A DNA stretch of 64,000 bases from JACRLW01 sp046349595 (GTDB taxonomy: Bacteria; Planctomycetota; UBA1135; UBA2386). The notes under the pieces were generated by a model. It saw nothing but the letters and a program-made list of their open reading frames with translations, was not told where the DNA came from and did not search any database. Shown piece by piece: positions 55,818 through 63,399 of the stretch (the first letter of the stretch is position 1; each line of letters starts with the position of its first letter). The stretch covers positions 3,224,001 to 3,288,000 of the forward strand of contig JAXMCA010000001.1 in NCBI GenBank assembly GCA_046349595.1, given 5' to 3'. The position numbers and the translations under genes were made by a program.

Positions 55818-56636
55818 TCACTTCTTCTCTTCCTTGCCCTCTTCCTTCTTCTCGTCGCCGCCGGCTGCCTTGGCGCCCTTGCCGGCGGTCGTGCACTTGC
55901 CGTCCTTGCTGTCCTTGCGGCACTTGCAGGTCGCTTCGCAGCTGCAGGTGTCGAGCGCGGCCTTCTCCTCGTCGGTCCGCGGCTTCTTCGGGTTGAGGTG
56001 GCGGATGTTGGCGCGGAACTCGTGGAAGCAGAAGTCCTTGTAGGTCGGGCTCTCCGTGTTGTGGCACTCGACGCAGAGCTTGGCAGTCGGGCTCTTCACG
56101 ATCTCGGTGTCCGGGATGGCTGCGTAGCCGCCGGCTGCCGGAGCTTCGGCAGCGGCCTTCATGCGCGCCTTCACGTGCTCCTCGCCTGGACCGTGGCAGG
56201 TCTCGCACTGCACACCGATGTCGGCCTTGAAGCTCTTCTGGAACTCCTCCTTGGGCGCCGAGAAGGCGGTGACGTGGCACTTGAGGCACTTCGGATCGGT
56301 CTGCGGATCCTTGATGTCCCGCTCCTTCGCGAACTTCTTCGCATCGTCGCTGGCCAGGGCCTCGAAGGCGTGATGGTGCTTCGACTGCTCCCAGTGCCCG
56401 AACTGGTTGCCGGTGTCCTCGGCCGAGTGGCAGTTCTTGCAGCGCAGGGCGCCGACGTAGCGATTCGGCGCGGGCGCCGGATCCGTGGTGCTCGCCGTGA
56501 CGCGCACGGGGTCCTCCGTCGTGCTGCCGCCCGCCGGCGGGCGCACGGCCGCGATCAGGACGGTGAGTCCGAACGCAGCGAGGATCGGAAGGCTGCGGAT
56601 CCGCAGCTTGCGGGAGGTGTCGGGAGTCAGGTTCAT
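55818..56636 (-). CDS. Cytochrome c554-like tetraheme protein
   Basis: The 272-residue product has a signal-type N-terminus (about residues 15-32). The core has R-Y-V-G-A-L-R-C-K-N-C-H and then C-L-K-C-H, C-E-T-C-H and C-V-E-C-H, as in cytochrome c554/c-prime relatives. The last 45 residues are unusual: six Cys within about 20 residues outside any heme motif, followed by a Lys/Glu-rich tail. It is soluble and periplasmic, and could shuttle electrons between the inner-membrane modules and the outer conduit. Confidence 0.82.
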   Translation of the reverse strand: MNLTPDTSRKLRIRSLPILAAFGLTVLIAAVRPPAGGSTTEDPVRVTASTTDPAPAPNRYVGALRCKNCHSAEDTGNQFGHWEQSKHHHAFEALASDDAKKFAKERDIKDPQTDPKCLKCHVTAFSAPKEEFQKSFKADIGVQCETCHGPGEEHVKARMKAAAEAPAAGGYAAIPDTEIVKSPTAKLCVECHNTESPTYKDFCFHEFRANIRHLNPKKPRTDEEKAALDTCSCEATCKCRKDSKDGKCTTAGKGAKAAGGDEKKEEGKEEKK

Positions 56637-56773
56637 GGACTGGTCTCTCTTGGGGTGGTCAGGACGGACGCCCTCTCCGCCGAGGTACGAGGAGAAGGTC
56701 GAGAAGCAGGTGCATCGACGCCGTGAGGGACAAGCCACTCCGCGCTCGCTCTCCCGCAACGTCAGCATGCGGT

Positions 56774-57637
56774 TCAGCCATCGCTCGGAACCGTCGGCTC
56801 TGCCGCCGCGCGATCGAGCCCGAGACGGTCCAACAGGCGCGCGACGGCTTCACGATGCGGGTTGTCCCGCAGCGCCGAGATCATCCCCTGCACGCAGATC
56901 GCGTCAACTTCGGCGTGCATGCGCCAGGGGAAGCGATCGATATCGGCGTCGTCGATCGACGCGGCCCAGGCGGCGGCCATGCGGCGGCGCAGGTCCGCGG
57001 GCAGCCTCGCGCCACGCTCGAAGGCCGCGGTCTCGAGGACACGGCGGGCCACCGGGTCGATCGCGGCGTGTCGACCGAGTTCCATCGCGGTGACCACGGC
57101 GAGCGATCCCCCACCGGCCGCGGACGGCACCGCGTCCATGCGTGTGATCGCCTGGAGGCAGGCTCCCTCCGCTGCGGAATGGTGCAGATCCAGGAGGGCC
57201 CGCAGCAAGGCGATGCGACGACCATCCGGCGAATCCCCATCCAGGACTTCGTGGACCAGCGCATCGGCCGAAGTCGCATCCCTGCGCAGCAACTGCAGGA
57301 AGAATCGGTAGTGCTCCCGCTCGCTGCGAGGCGCGCGCTGCGGGTCGGCATCCCCGACATCATCCATCCATGGCGCGAGTGGAACTCCGGCGCGATCGAG
57401 ATCGAACGCAGCACCACCGCCGTCCGAAGGCGCCACGGACCTCGCCGACGCGGACGACTCCTGCACGGAGCCCGCAAACGAAACAGGGTCGGGCCCTTTG
57501 GGCACCGACCCTTGCATGCGACGCTCCGTCGCGCCGCCGAAAGACAACCAGGCGGTGAGCACTGCGACCAGCGCGGGGACGCCGATCAGCGTCCACCGCT
57601 TCGCCGCTTCGCGCTGCACCGCCCGGGCGCTGGCCAT
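56774..57637 (-). CDS. Membrane-anchored hypothetical in the cytochrome cluster
   Basis: The 287-residue product has an N-terminal membrane helix (residues 15-33) and then a helical, Ala/Arg/Asp-rich periplasmic region with no heme motif. It begins one base after the decaheme stop, so the two are certainly co-transcribed. It may help assemble or anchor the cytochrome complex; nothing in its sequence shows a specific role. Confidence 0.6.
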   Translation of the reverse strand: MASARAVQREAAKRWTLIGVPALVAVLTAWLSFGGATERRMQGSVPKGPDPVSFAGSVQESSASARSVAPSDGGGAAFDLDRAGVPLAPWMDDVGDADPQRAPRSEREHYRFFLQLLRRDATSADALVHEVLDGDSPDGRRIALLRALLDLHHSAAEGACLQAITRMDAVPSAAGGGSLAVVTAMELGRHAAIDPVARRVLETAAFERGARLPADLRRRMAAAWAASIDDADIDRFPWRMHAEVDAICVQGMISALRDNPHREAVARLLDRLGLDRAAAEPTVPSDG

Positions 57638-57638
57638 G

Positions 57639-60518
57639 TCAGTAGATCTTGTGGACCAACTGGACCGGCCACTCGCGACCTTCGCCGTGGCACGTCGCAC
57701 ATCCCTCGTAGCCGTTCGAGCCGGTGTTCGAGGAGATGTGACCCCTGGCCGCGTCCGAATCGTGGCATGCGCCGCAGACCACGTTCCAGCTCTTGACCGG
57801 CATGCCCTGCATCGTCGGGTGGTTCCGCGAGCTCGGCTCATGCCAAGCGGTGTTGTTCTCGCCATGGCAAGCCGCGCAGTTCTTGACGCCGCTCGGCATC
57901 ACCGGGAAGCCGATCTCGGCGAACTCGGAGACCACGTAGTTGTTCGGCCACGCGGTGTTGGCGCTCCGCACGAACCAGGACGTCGACGCGTAGTTGAGCT
58001 CGTCACCCATGTGCAGGCGGTGGAGGAACTGACGGAAGTTCCAGGTCGTCTGATCGGTGGCCGGAGCGTTCGGCGCGATGTACTGCGGGCGGTCGCCGCC
58101 ACCCGATGTGCCGTGGCAAGCGATGCAGGCCACGAAGCCGCGGCGGCTACCGCCGTGGAAGGCCACGTCCTTGTGGCAGGCATTGCAGGTCTCGCCGCTG
58201 TCGATCAGCGCGTAGGGCTCGAGCGTGGTGGCAGAGCCGACCAGGAGCTCGGTCCGCTGCGCGACCGTCACCGAACGATAGGTCTGCGTCTCGTTGTAGA
58301 GGTTGAGGACCAGGTCGCGGCGACCCCACAGGGTGACGGCGTAGGTGCCATCCACGAGGGGCTTGCCTGCCCAGTTGCCGACCGTCTCGTCGAGGTCCGG
58401 GCTCGGGTCCGTCAGCGGCAGCGGGAACACGCTCGGCACCACGTAATCGGTGGTGTAGGAGCAGAACACCCAGTTGCCGGCGCCGAACTCGGTCACTTCG
58501 GTGATGCCACCGGTCGCGGCCGCGACGGTGTAGTCGGTCGTCCGCGTCTTGGTGGCGACGGTGACTTCCTGCACGGTGGCTCCCACCGCGTGATTCTTGC
58601 TCAGGGTCGGGGAGACGAACCAGAGGCGGTTGCCGGTGATCCCGGTGATCTGCGCGATCTCCGCGGTCCCTGCGACGCCACCGTCGATGACGACCCAGTC
58701 ATTGCGCGCCAGGTTCGCGACGTTGGCGACTTCGATCCAGTAGGCGGGACCATTCGAGGCCGCCGTGAGGGTCGTGTTGCCGCCGCCACCGACCACCGTG
58801 GTCACGTAGACCGTCGTGGTCGCGCCGGTCATGTCCCACATCGGGGTGTAGGCGGTGTTGAAGGTCTCGGAACCCGCACCGGTCGAGGTGCCGATGAACT
58901 CGTAGGCGCGCGCCTGCGGCATCAACACGGTGAAGGGCTGGGTCGCACCGAGAGCTGCGACCGGGATCGAACCGCTGAGCAGGATGTTCGAGTTGGTCGT
59001 CGGACCGGAGAACACGACGTTCATCGAGCCGATCTGCGCGGCCGCGATCTCGGCACCGGAGTCGTCCTTCACGCGGAAGGTGATCTGGACCTTCTCGCCG
59101 GTGTCGAAGGTGCCGTCGGCGTCGTTGGTGCCGGCTTCCACGATGCTGTCGACCGTGAAGTTGGTGCCGGTGTTGAAGGCGGGGTCCTTCAGCGGGTGCG
59201 TGTGCGCGACCTCGGGGTGGAGCGGGGTGCCCACGTCGCCGTGGCACAGCAAACATGCGGCATCGTCGTTCTGCGCCGGCATGGTCTGTCCGTTGGCGGT
59301 GTAGGGGTGCGCCCAGTCGATGTCGTCATGGCACGCGCCGCACGCACGGCGGGTCGGCTGCGAGAAGGCGATGCCGCCCTGGGCCGGAGCTTCGATCGGA
59401 CCGGCGCCGTCCGGATCACCGTGGCAGGCCGAGCACTGGGCGGCGCCACGGCGGATCAGATCTTCCTGCGCCTTCTGCGTCGTGGTCAGGGCGGTGTAGC
59501 CCTCGTCGCGCGGCATCGCGATGATGCCGTTCGGCCACACCGGGAAGGCGACGTGCGAGAAGTCGAGCAGCGAGTTGTTGAAGCCGACGATCTCGTAGGA
59601 CTTCGGGGTCGCGCCGTAGTTGCGCGAGCCGTCCGCGTTGGTGGCCACGCCGTTGACCGACGGCAGGTGCTCCGCGTTGTGGATCTTGTGGATCATGACA
59701 CGGAAGTCGATCGTGACGTCGGGGGTACCACCGGCGACCGTCGCGACGTTCCTGTCCTCGGAGCCCGAGGTGTGGCAGAGCACGCACAGGCCGACACTGC
59801 GACGCAGACCGCCGTGGGCCTGCAGCGTCTTGTGGCACTCGTTGCAGTTCTCCTGGCCGACCAAGGCGCGCGGCGTGATCGTCGCGGCACCGCCGAACAG
59901 GAAGTCCTTGGTGGCATCCGCCGCGTCGCGATAAGCGGCGCCATCGACCGTGTAGCTCCAGCCGACGTAGAAGCCGACCGTGTAGGTGCCGGGGAGGAGG
60001 GCCTGGCCCTGCAACTCGCCGTCAGCGGCCCCGAAGGTCGCGGTGTCGTTGAGCGGCGGCAGATAGGTCGCCGGGATCGCGGTCGGGAAGGTGTACGTCC
60101 AGGTGTGATCGCCGTTGTAGACGGCCTTCGTCGCGATATCGCGCTGCTCGGCGACGACCAGCTGGTAGTTGAAGGTCGGACCGGCGACGAGCATGCGGGC
60201 GAAGGGCAGTTCGTCGAGGCGCCACCAGGTCCCGTCGTTCTTCTTCACGGTGAAGGTGACCTTGACCGTGTCACCGACCTGGAAGCCGCCATTCGCGTCG
60301 CTCCCACCCGTGACGGAGAGGATCTCGAGGCTCATTCCCGGCGTCGCGTCACCGCGTTGCAGGGCGGTCTCCGCCGCGGGCCAGTCCGGAGTGAACGGAC
60401 CCTGGTTGTTGTTCGACGAGTTGTTGCTGTCATGGCAGGCAGCGAGGACGCCGAAGAGCAGCGAGGCCGCGAGCGCGGTCGATCGCATGCGGGATGGATG
60501 ATGCGTGTGCTCAGTCAT
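57639..60518 (-). CDS. OmcA/MtrC-type decaheme cytochrome (probable surface lipoprotein)
   Basis: The 959-residue product has a lipoprotein signal (L-A-A-C near residue 28) and ten C-x2-C-H motifs in two groups. Hemes 1-5 are at residues 225-426 and hemes 6-10 at 778-944. Each group follows a long beta-rich region (about 30-220 and 430-770). This four-domain alternation is the MtrC/MtrF/OmcA plan, in which the outermost protein hands electrons to metals or electrodes. The start at 60518 has GGGAG nine bases upstream and a near-consensus sigma-54 promoter 32 bases upstream. Such surface decahemes are rare in planctomycetes, as far as I know. Confidence 0.88.
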   Translation of the reverse strand: MTEHTHHPSRMRSTALAASLLFGVLAACHDSNNSSNNNQGPFTPDWPAAETALQRGDATPGMSLEILSVTGGSDANGGFQVGDTVKVTFTVKKNDGTWWRLDELPFARMLVAGPTFNYQLVVAEQRDIATKAVYNGDHTWTYTFPTAIPATYLPPLNDTATFGAADGELQGQALLPGTYTVGFYVGWSYTVDGAAYRDAADATKDFLFGGAATITPRALVGQENCNECHKTLQAHGGLRRSVGLCVLCHTSGSEDRNVATVAGGTPDVTIDFRVMIHKIHNAEHLPSVNGVATNADGSRNYGATPKSYEIVGFNNSLLDFSHVAFPVWPNGIIAMPRDEGYTALTTTQKAQEDLIRRGAAQCSACHGDPDGAGPIEAPAQGGIAFSQPTRRACGACHDDIDWAHPYTANGQTMPAQNDDAACLLCHGDVGTPLHPEVAHTHPLKDPAFNTGTNFTVDSIVEAGTNDADGTFDTGEKVQITFRVKDDSGAEIAAAQIGSMNVVFSGPTTNSNILLSGSIPVAALGATQPFTVLMPQARAYEFIGTSTGAGSETFNTAYTPMWDMTGATTTVYVTTVVGGGGNTTLTAASNGPAYWIEVANVANLARNDWVVIDGGVAGTAEIAQITGITGNRLWFVSPTLSKNHAVGATVQEVTVATKTRTTDYTVAAATGGITEVTEFGAGNWVFCSYTTDYVVPSVFPLPLTDPSPDLDETVGNWAGKPLVDGTYAVTLWGRRDLVLNLYNETQTYRSVTVAQRTELLVGSATTLEPYALIDSGETCNACHKDVAFHGGSRRGFVACIACHGTSGGGDRPQYIAPNAPATDQTTWNFRQFLHRLHMGDELNYASTSWFVRSANTAWPNNYVVSEFAEIGFPVMPSGVKNCAACHGENNTAWHEPSSRNHPTMQGMPVKSWNVVCGACHDSDAARGHISSNTGSNGYEGCATCHGEGREWPVQLVHKIY

Positions 60519-60549
60519 GGGGGGGAACTCCCGGATCGAAGCACCGTGG

Positions 60550-60564
60550 GCAAGGAACGTGCCG
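60550..60564 (-). promoter_or_regulatory. Sigma-54 promoter of the decaheme gene
   Basis: The minus strand reads CGGCACG-N4-TTGC, one mismatch from TGGCACG-N4-TTGC. GG and GC lie at -24 and -12. Transcription would start near 60538, giving a leader of about 20 bases before the ATG at 60518. Confidence 0.65.
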
Positions 60565-60774
60565 CGCGGCTGACACAGGAATGACATGGCTTGGGAAGGC
60601 TCCAGGTCCTGCGGAATGACACTGCCGAAGAGATTCGGGGCGCCCTGCGGGCTGGTTCAGGCGAGCGCGCGACGATCGTAGAGCCGGGCCAGGGCAATGC
60701 GCGCGGCGTGGGACCGCGGGAAACTCAGCATCACCGCGTGATTTCCCCCACCAGATCGCGAGTCCGGAGCAGGC

Positions 60775-60798
60775 GGCGGCGGGGTCCACCCCGCCGCC
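60775..60798 (-). terminator. GC-rich hairpin after the 13-heme gene
   Basis: A 10-bp stem (GGCGGCGGGG with CCCCGCCGCC) and a four-base loop lie eight bases after the 13-heme stop. No U-run follows, but the stability is high. It may end the barrel/13-heme transcript before the decaheme gene's own promoter. Confidence 0.5.
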
Positions 60799-60805
60799 CG
60801 CACGC

Positions 60806-61831
60806 TCAACGGTGGCAACGACCGCACTCGTCGCCCTTGTCGACGTGCGGCAGCGGCGCGGTCAGGCCATGGCACATGCGGCAGTTCATGCCCGGCGCGT
60901 GATTGCCCGGCAGCGGAGCCGCCGTGAGGTGGCTCGGCGTGTCGTGGTGACAGGTCTCGCACTCCTGCTTGCCGAGCGGGAAGTGGCAGCCGACGCAGTG
61001 GTTGCTCCGCGTGCCGCCCCACTGACCGGTGTGGTTGAGAGGCTTGGCCTGGCTGTGGCAGAGGTCGCAGGAGTCGGAGCGGTGGCACGACGCACAGCCC
61101 TCCCGATCCATCCGCGCGAATGCGCCGTGACCGCGATTCCGGAAGTAGCTGTTGTGGTTGTCGGGCGGCGTCTCCTGGTGACAGGCGACGCACGACGACT
61201 CCTGGTGGCACAGCGAGCACTGGTTCGCGGTGTGCTCGTCCTTGGCACGCACGATCGCACCGTGCTTCTTGCTCCACGCCCAGGCATGCGACGGCGGCGC
61301 GTGATCCGTGCGGATCTCGCGATGGCAGGTCGCGCACTCCGACGCGACCTTGCTCTCCGCGTGGCAGCTGCGGCAGTCGTCCATGCCGATGGCCGAACTC
61401 GCCACGATGCGCTCGTCGTTGTCGATGCCGACGTGGCACTTGGCGCACTCGATCTCCTTCGCGGTGTGCTTGAGATGCGAGAACACCACGTCACCACCGG
61501 CGTGGTTGACGTGCTGCGCCTGGAACTTGCCGTCCTTGTAGAGGGTGTCGACGCGTCGCTCCGGCGGCTTCTTCGAGTCGATCTCCTCGTGACACAGCTT
61601 GCACTGCGCGATGACCGGCATCCCGGGGTCGTCCGACGACGTGGCCCCGAGGTGGCAACCCTCGCAGTCCAGTTCCTGATCGACGACGTGGATCTTGTGG
61701 CTGAACGCGAAGGGCTTGGAGTGCGAGAACAACGCCCCCACCACCGCGCAGCCCGCCACCGAGATGACGAGGAGTGCGGCGACGACGCGCGTCGTCCGAC
61801 GGGTCGATGCTGATCTGCTCAGAAGCGCCAT
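60806..61831 (-). CDS. Thirteen-heme cytochrome c (putative MtrA-like conduit partner)
   Basis: The 341-residue product has a hydrophobic N-terminus (residues 15-35; G-C-A could be a lipidation site) and thirteen C-x2-C-H motifs from residue 56 to the end, so more than a tenth of its residues are heme-binding. High-density multiheme proteins of this length insert into an outer-membrane barrel in porin-cytochrome systems (MtrA has ten in about 330 residues). Its ATG lies inside the barrel gene's last codons (13-base overlap), the strongest evidence that they form a pair. Its H-K-I-H-V segment and paired hemes recall cytochrome c3. Confidence 0.85.
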   Translation of the reverse strand: MALLSRSASTRRTTRVVAALLVISVAGCAVVGALFSHSKPFAFSHKIHVVDQELDCEGCHLGATSSDDPGMPVIAQCKLCHEEIDSKKPPERRVDTLYKDGKFQAQHVNHAGGDVVFSHLKHTAKEIECAKCHVGIDNDERIVASSAIGMDDCRSCHAESKVASECATCHREIRTDHAPPSHAWAWSKKHGAIVRAKDEHTANQCSLCHQESSCVACHQETPPDNHNSYFRNRGHGAFARMDREGCASCHRSDSCDLCHSQAKPLNHTGQWGGTRSNHCVGCHFPLGKQECETCHHDTPSHLTAAPLPGNHAPGMNCRMCHGLTAPLPHVDKGDECGRCHR

Positions 61832-63204
61832 TGCATGCCCACCTTGAAAACGTGGTCCTTACCGATGTCGCTGTCCTCGAGCTCGTAGGAGGCGTCGAAG
61901 GACATCTCCTTGGACGGCTTCTCCCGCAGCTTGAAGAACCAGGTGCGCACATTGTCGCGCTCGCTGGCGAGGTACAGGTCGAACTTGTAGAGGCTGTAGT
62001 AGGAGCCGAGTGAGGCGGTGAGCTCGTCGGTCAGCGCCTTCTCGACGTCGACGCCCCAGGTGTAGACCTCCTGGTTGTCGGCGTGCCACAGGTCGCCGGT
62101 CAGCGCGACCTGGAGGCCGTCCACGGCAACGTCGCGACAGTCGAGCGTGAAGTAGACGCGCTCGTAGTCGTGGTTGTAGGTCCCGGCGTCGGCACGATCC
62201 GCGAGACGACGCGCATCGACGTTGGCCTGGATGTCGACCTTCTCGGTCACGCCCTTGGTCAACAAGAGGCCGATCTGCGAGTACGGGAACTCGTCGTGCA
62301 ACGCGTTGAAGAACGGGTCGAGATCGACCACCAGATCGCGCTGCGTGTTCAGCAGCTGGTAGTAGCTGAGGCGCGCGGTGAAGGTGTCGTCCGGGTCGTC
62401 GAAGCTCAACCGCGCGCGGATGTCGCGATCCCGGTCCTCGAGACGGCCGTACTGGAAGTCGACGTCGACTCCCTTGCAGAGGTTCTGCCACGCACCGGCA
62501 GTGAACAGGTCGTTCTTGTGCGCGCCGAGCACCGCCTCGTCCTCGAGGTGCATCCAATCGATGCGCACGCGCCCGCCGGTCCAGAAGCGACCCTCGCCGT
62601 AGGCGCCGAAGGTCCAATCGCCCTTCGAGGAGTCCTCGTAGAGGTGGGTCGAAGCACCGCCGTAGGCACCGAGCAGGATCTTCGCGGAACCGAGTTCCGG
62701 GGACTCGACGCGCACACCGTCGAAGTAGGCGAACTCCGGGGTCTCGTGGATCACCTGTCGACCGACGCGCGCGAGCTCGAGGCCCGGCAGCCGATGGAAG
62801 TCGACGTAGGCGTCGTAGATCCGGCCGTAGACGTTGCCGAAGTGGTCGTTGATGTGCGCGAACTGCGTGGGGTCGCCACCCATGCCGTCGATGTCCGCCG
62901 CGACACGGCCGACGAAGTAGCCGGTCACCGCGTCGTGCTCGGGATCGCCGACGTCGAGCGACAGCGTCTCGAAGATGTCCTGGTCGCTCCGGCTCTCCCC
63001 CGAACGCAGCCAGTAGCGGCTGGTGAGGGAGCCGCGGATGAAGGGCCGCTGGTCCGCCGGCTTGGCCTGGGTGTCCGGTGCCGGCGGGTCCTGCGCGCGT
63101 GCAGCTCCGAGGACGCACGGGACGGCGAGAAGCGCGAGCACCGGTGCGTGGAGCAGCGCGCTGCCCGTCGCTCGATGCGTCGAAGAGGTTCGGAGGAGCG
63201 CCAT
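61819..63204 (-). CDS. Outer-membrane beta-barrel protein, porin of the electron conduit
   Basis: The 461-residue product has a signal peptide (cleaved near A-R-A-Q, about residue 38). It is then an alternation of about ten-residue amphipathic strands with aromatic girdles and ends in Phe, the sign of an outer-membrane barrel recognised by the BAM complex. It lacks heme motifs. It overlaps the 13-heme gene by 13 bases and starts the cluster under a sigma-54 promoter. It is shorter than MtrB and has no MtrB-type C-x-x-C. Homology to a named family is not clear. Confidence 0.8.
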   Translation of the reverse strand: MALLRTSSTHRATGSALLHAPVLALLAVPCVLGAARAQDPPAPDTQAKPADQRPFIRGSLTSRYWLRSGESRSDQDIFETLSLDVGDPEHDAVTGYFVGRVAADIDGMGGDPTQFAHINDHFGNVYGRIYDAYVDFHRLPGLELARVGRQVIHETPEFAYFDGVRVESPELGSAKILLGAYGGASTHLYEDSSKGDWTFGAYGEGRFWTGGRVRIDWMHLEDEAVLGAHKNDLFTAGAWQNLCKGVDVDFQYGRLEDRDRDIRARLSFDDPDDTFTARLSYYQLLNTQRDLVVDLDPFFNALHDEFPYSQIGLLLTKGVTEKVDIQANVDARRLADRADAGTYNHDYERVYFTLDCRDVAVDGLQVALTGDLWHADNQEVYTWGVDVEKALTDELTASLGSYYSLYKFDLYLASERDNVRTWFFKLREKPSKEMSFDASYELEDSDIGKDHVFKVGMQWRF

Positions 63205-63277
63205 CTTGCGTGAGTGGATGGTGAAGGAATCGCCGAGTCGTGCGGCGTGAGCCGGGACCGCAGCACCCAGCCGGCTC

Positions 63278-63292
63278 GCAAGTAGCGGGCCA
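63278..63292 (-). promoter_or_regulatory. Sigma-54 promoter of the electron-conduit genes
   Basis: The minus strand reads TGGCCCG-N4-TTGC, one mismatch (A to C) from TGGCACG-N4-TTGC, with GG and GC at -24 and -12. The start of transcription would be near 63266, about 60 bases before the barrel gene's ATG. The adjoining activator gene supports sigma-54 control. Confidence 0.65.
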
Positions 63293-63399
63293 GCATCACA
63301 GCGACGCGAACCCCCACAATCAAAGGCGCGATCGGTTGCCGGCGACGGGGACGAGTGGGTGGCCGACCGGTCCTCTGCGCGACGGCCGACTCGCCCGGA

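Noticed and set aside
57498..60584. Plus-strand open frame of more than 1,000 codons
   Set aside because: It is antisense to the decaheme cytochrome, whose ten heme motifs are on the minus strand. No domain is recognisable in the plus-strand reading.
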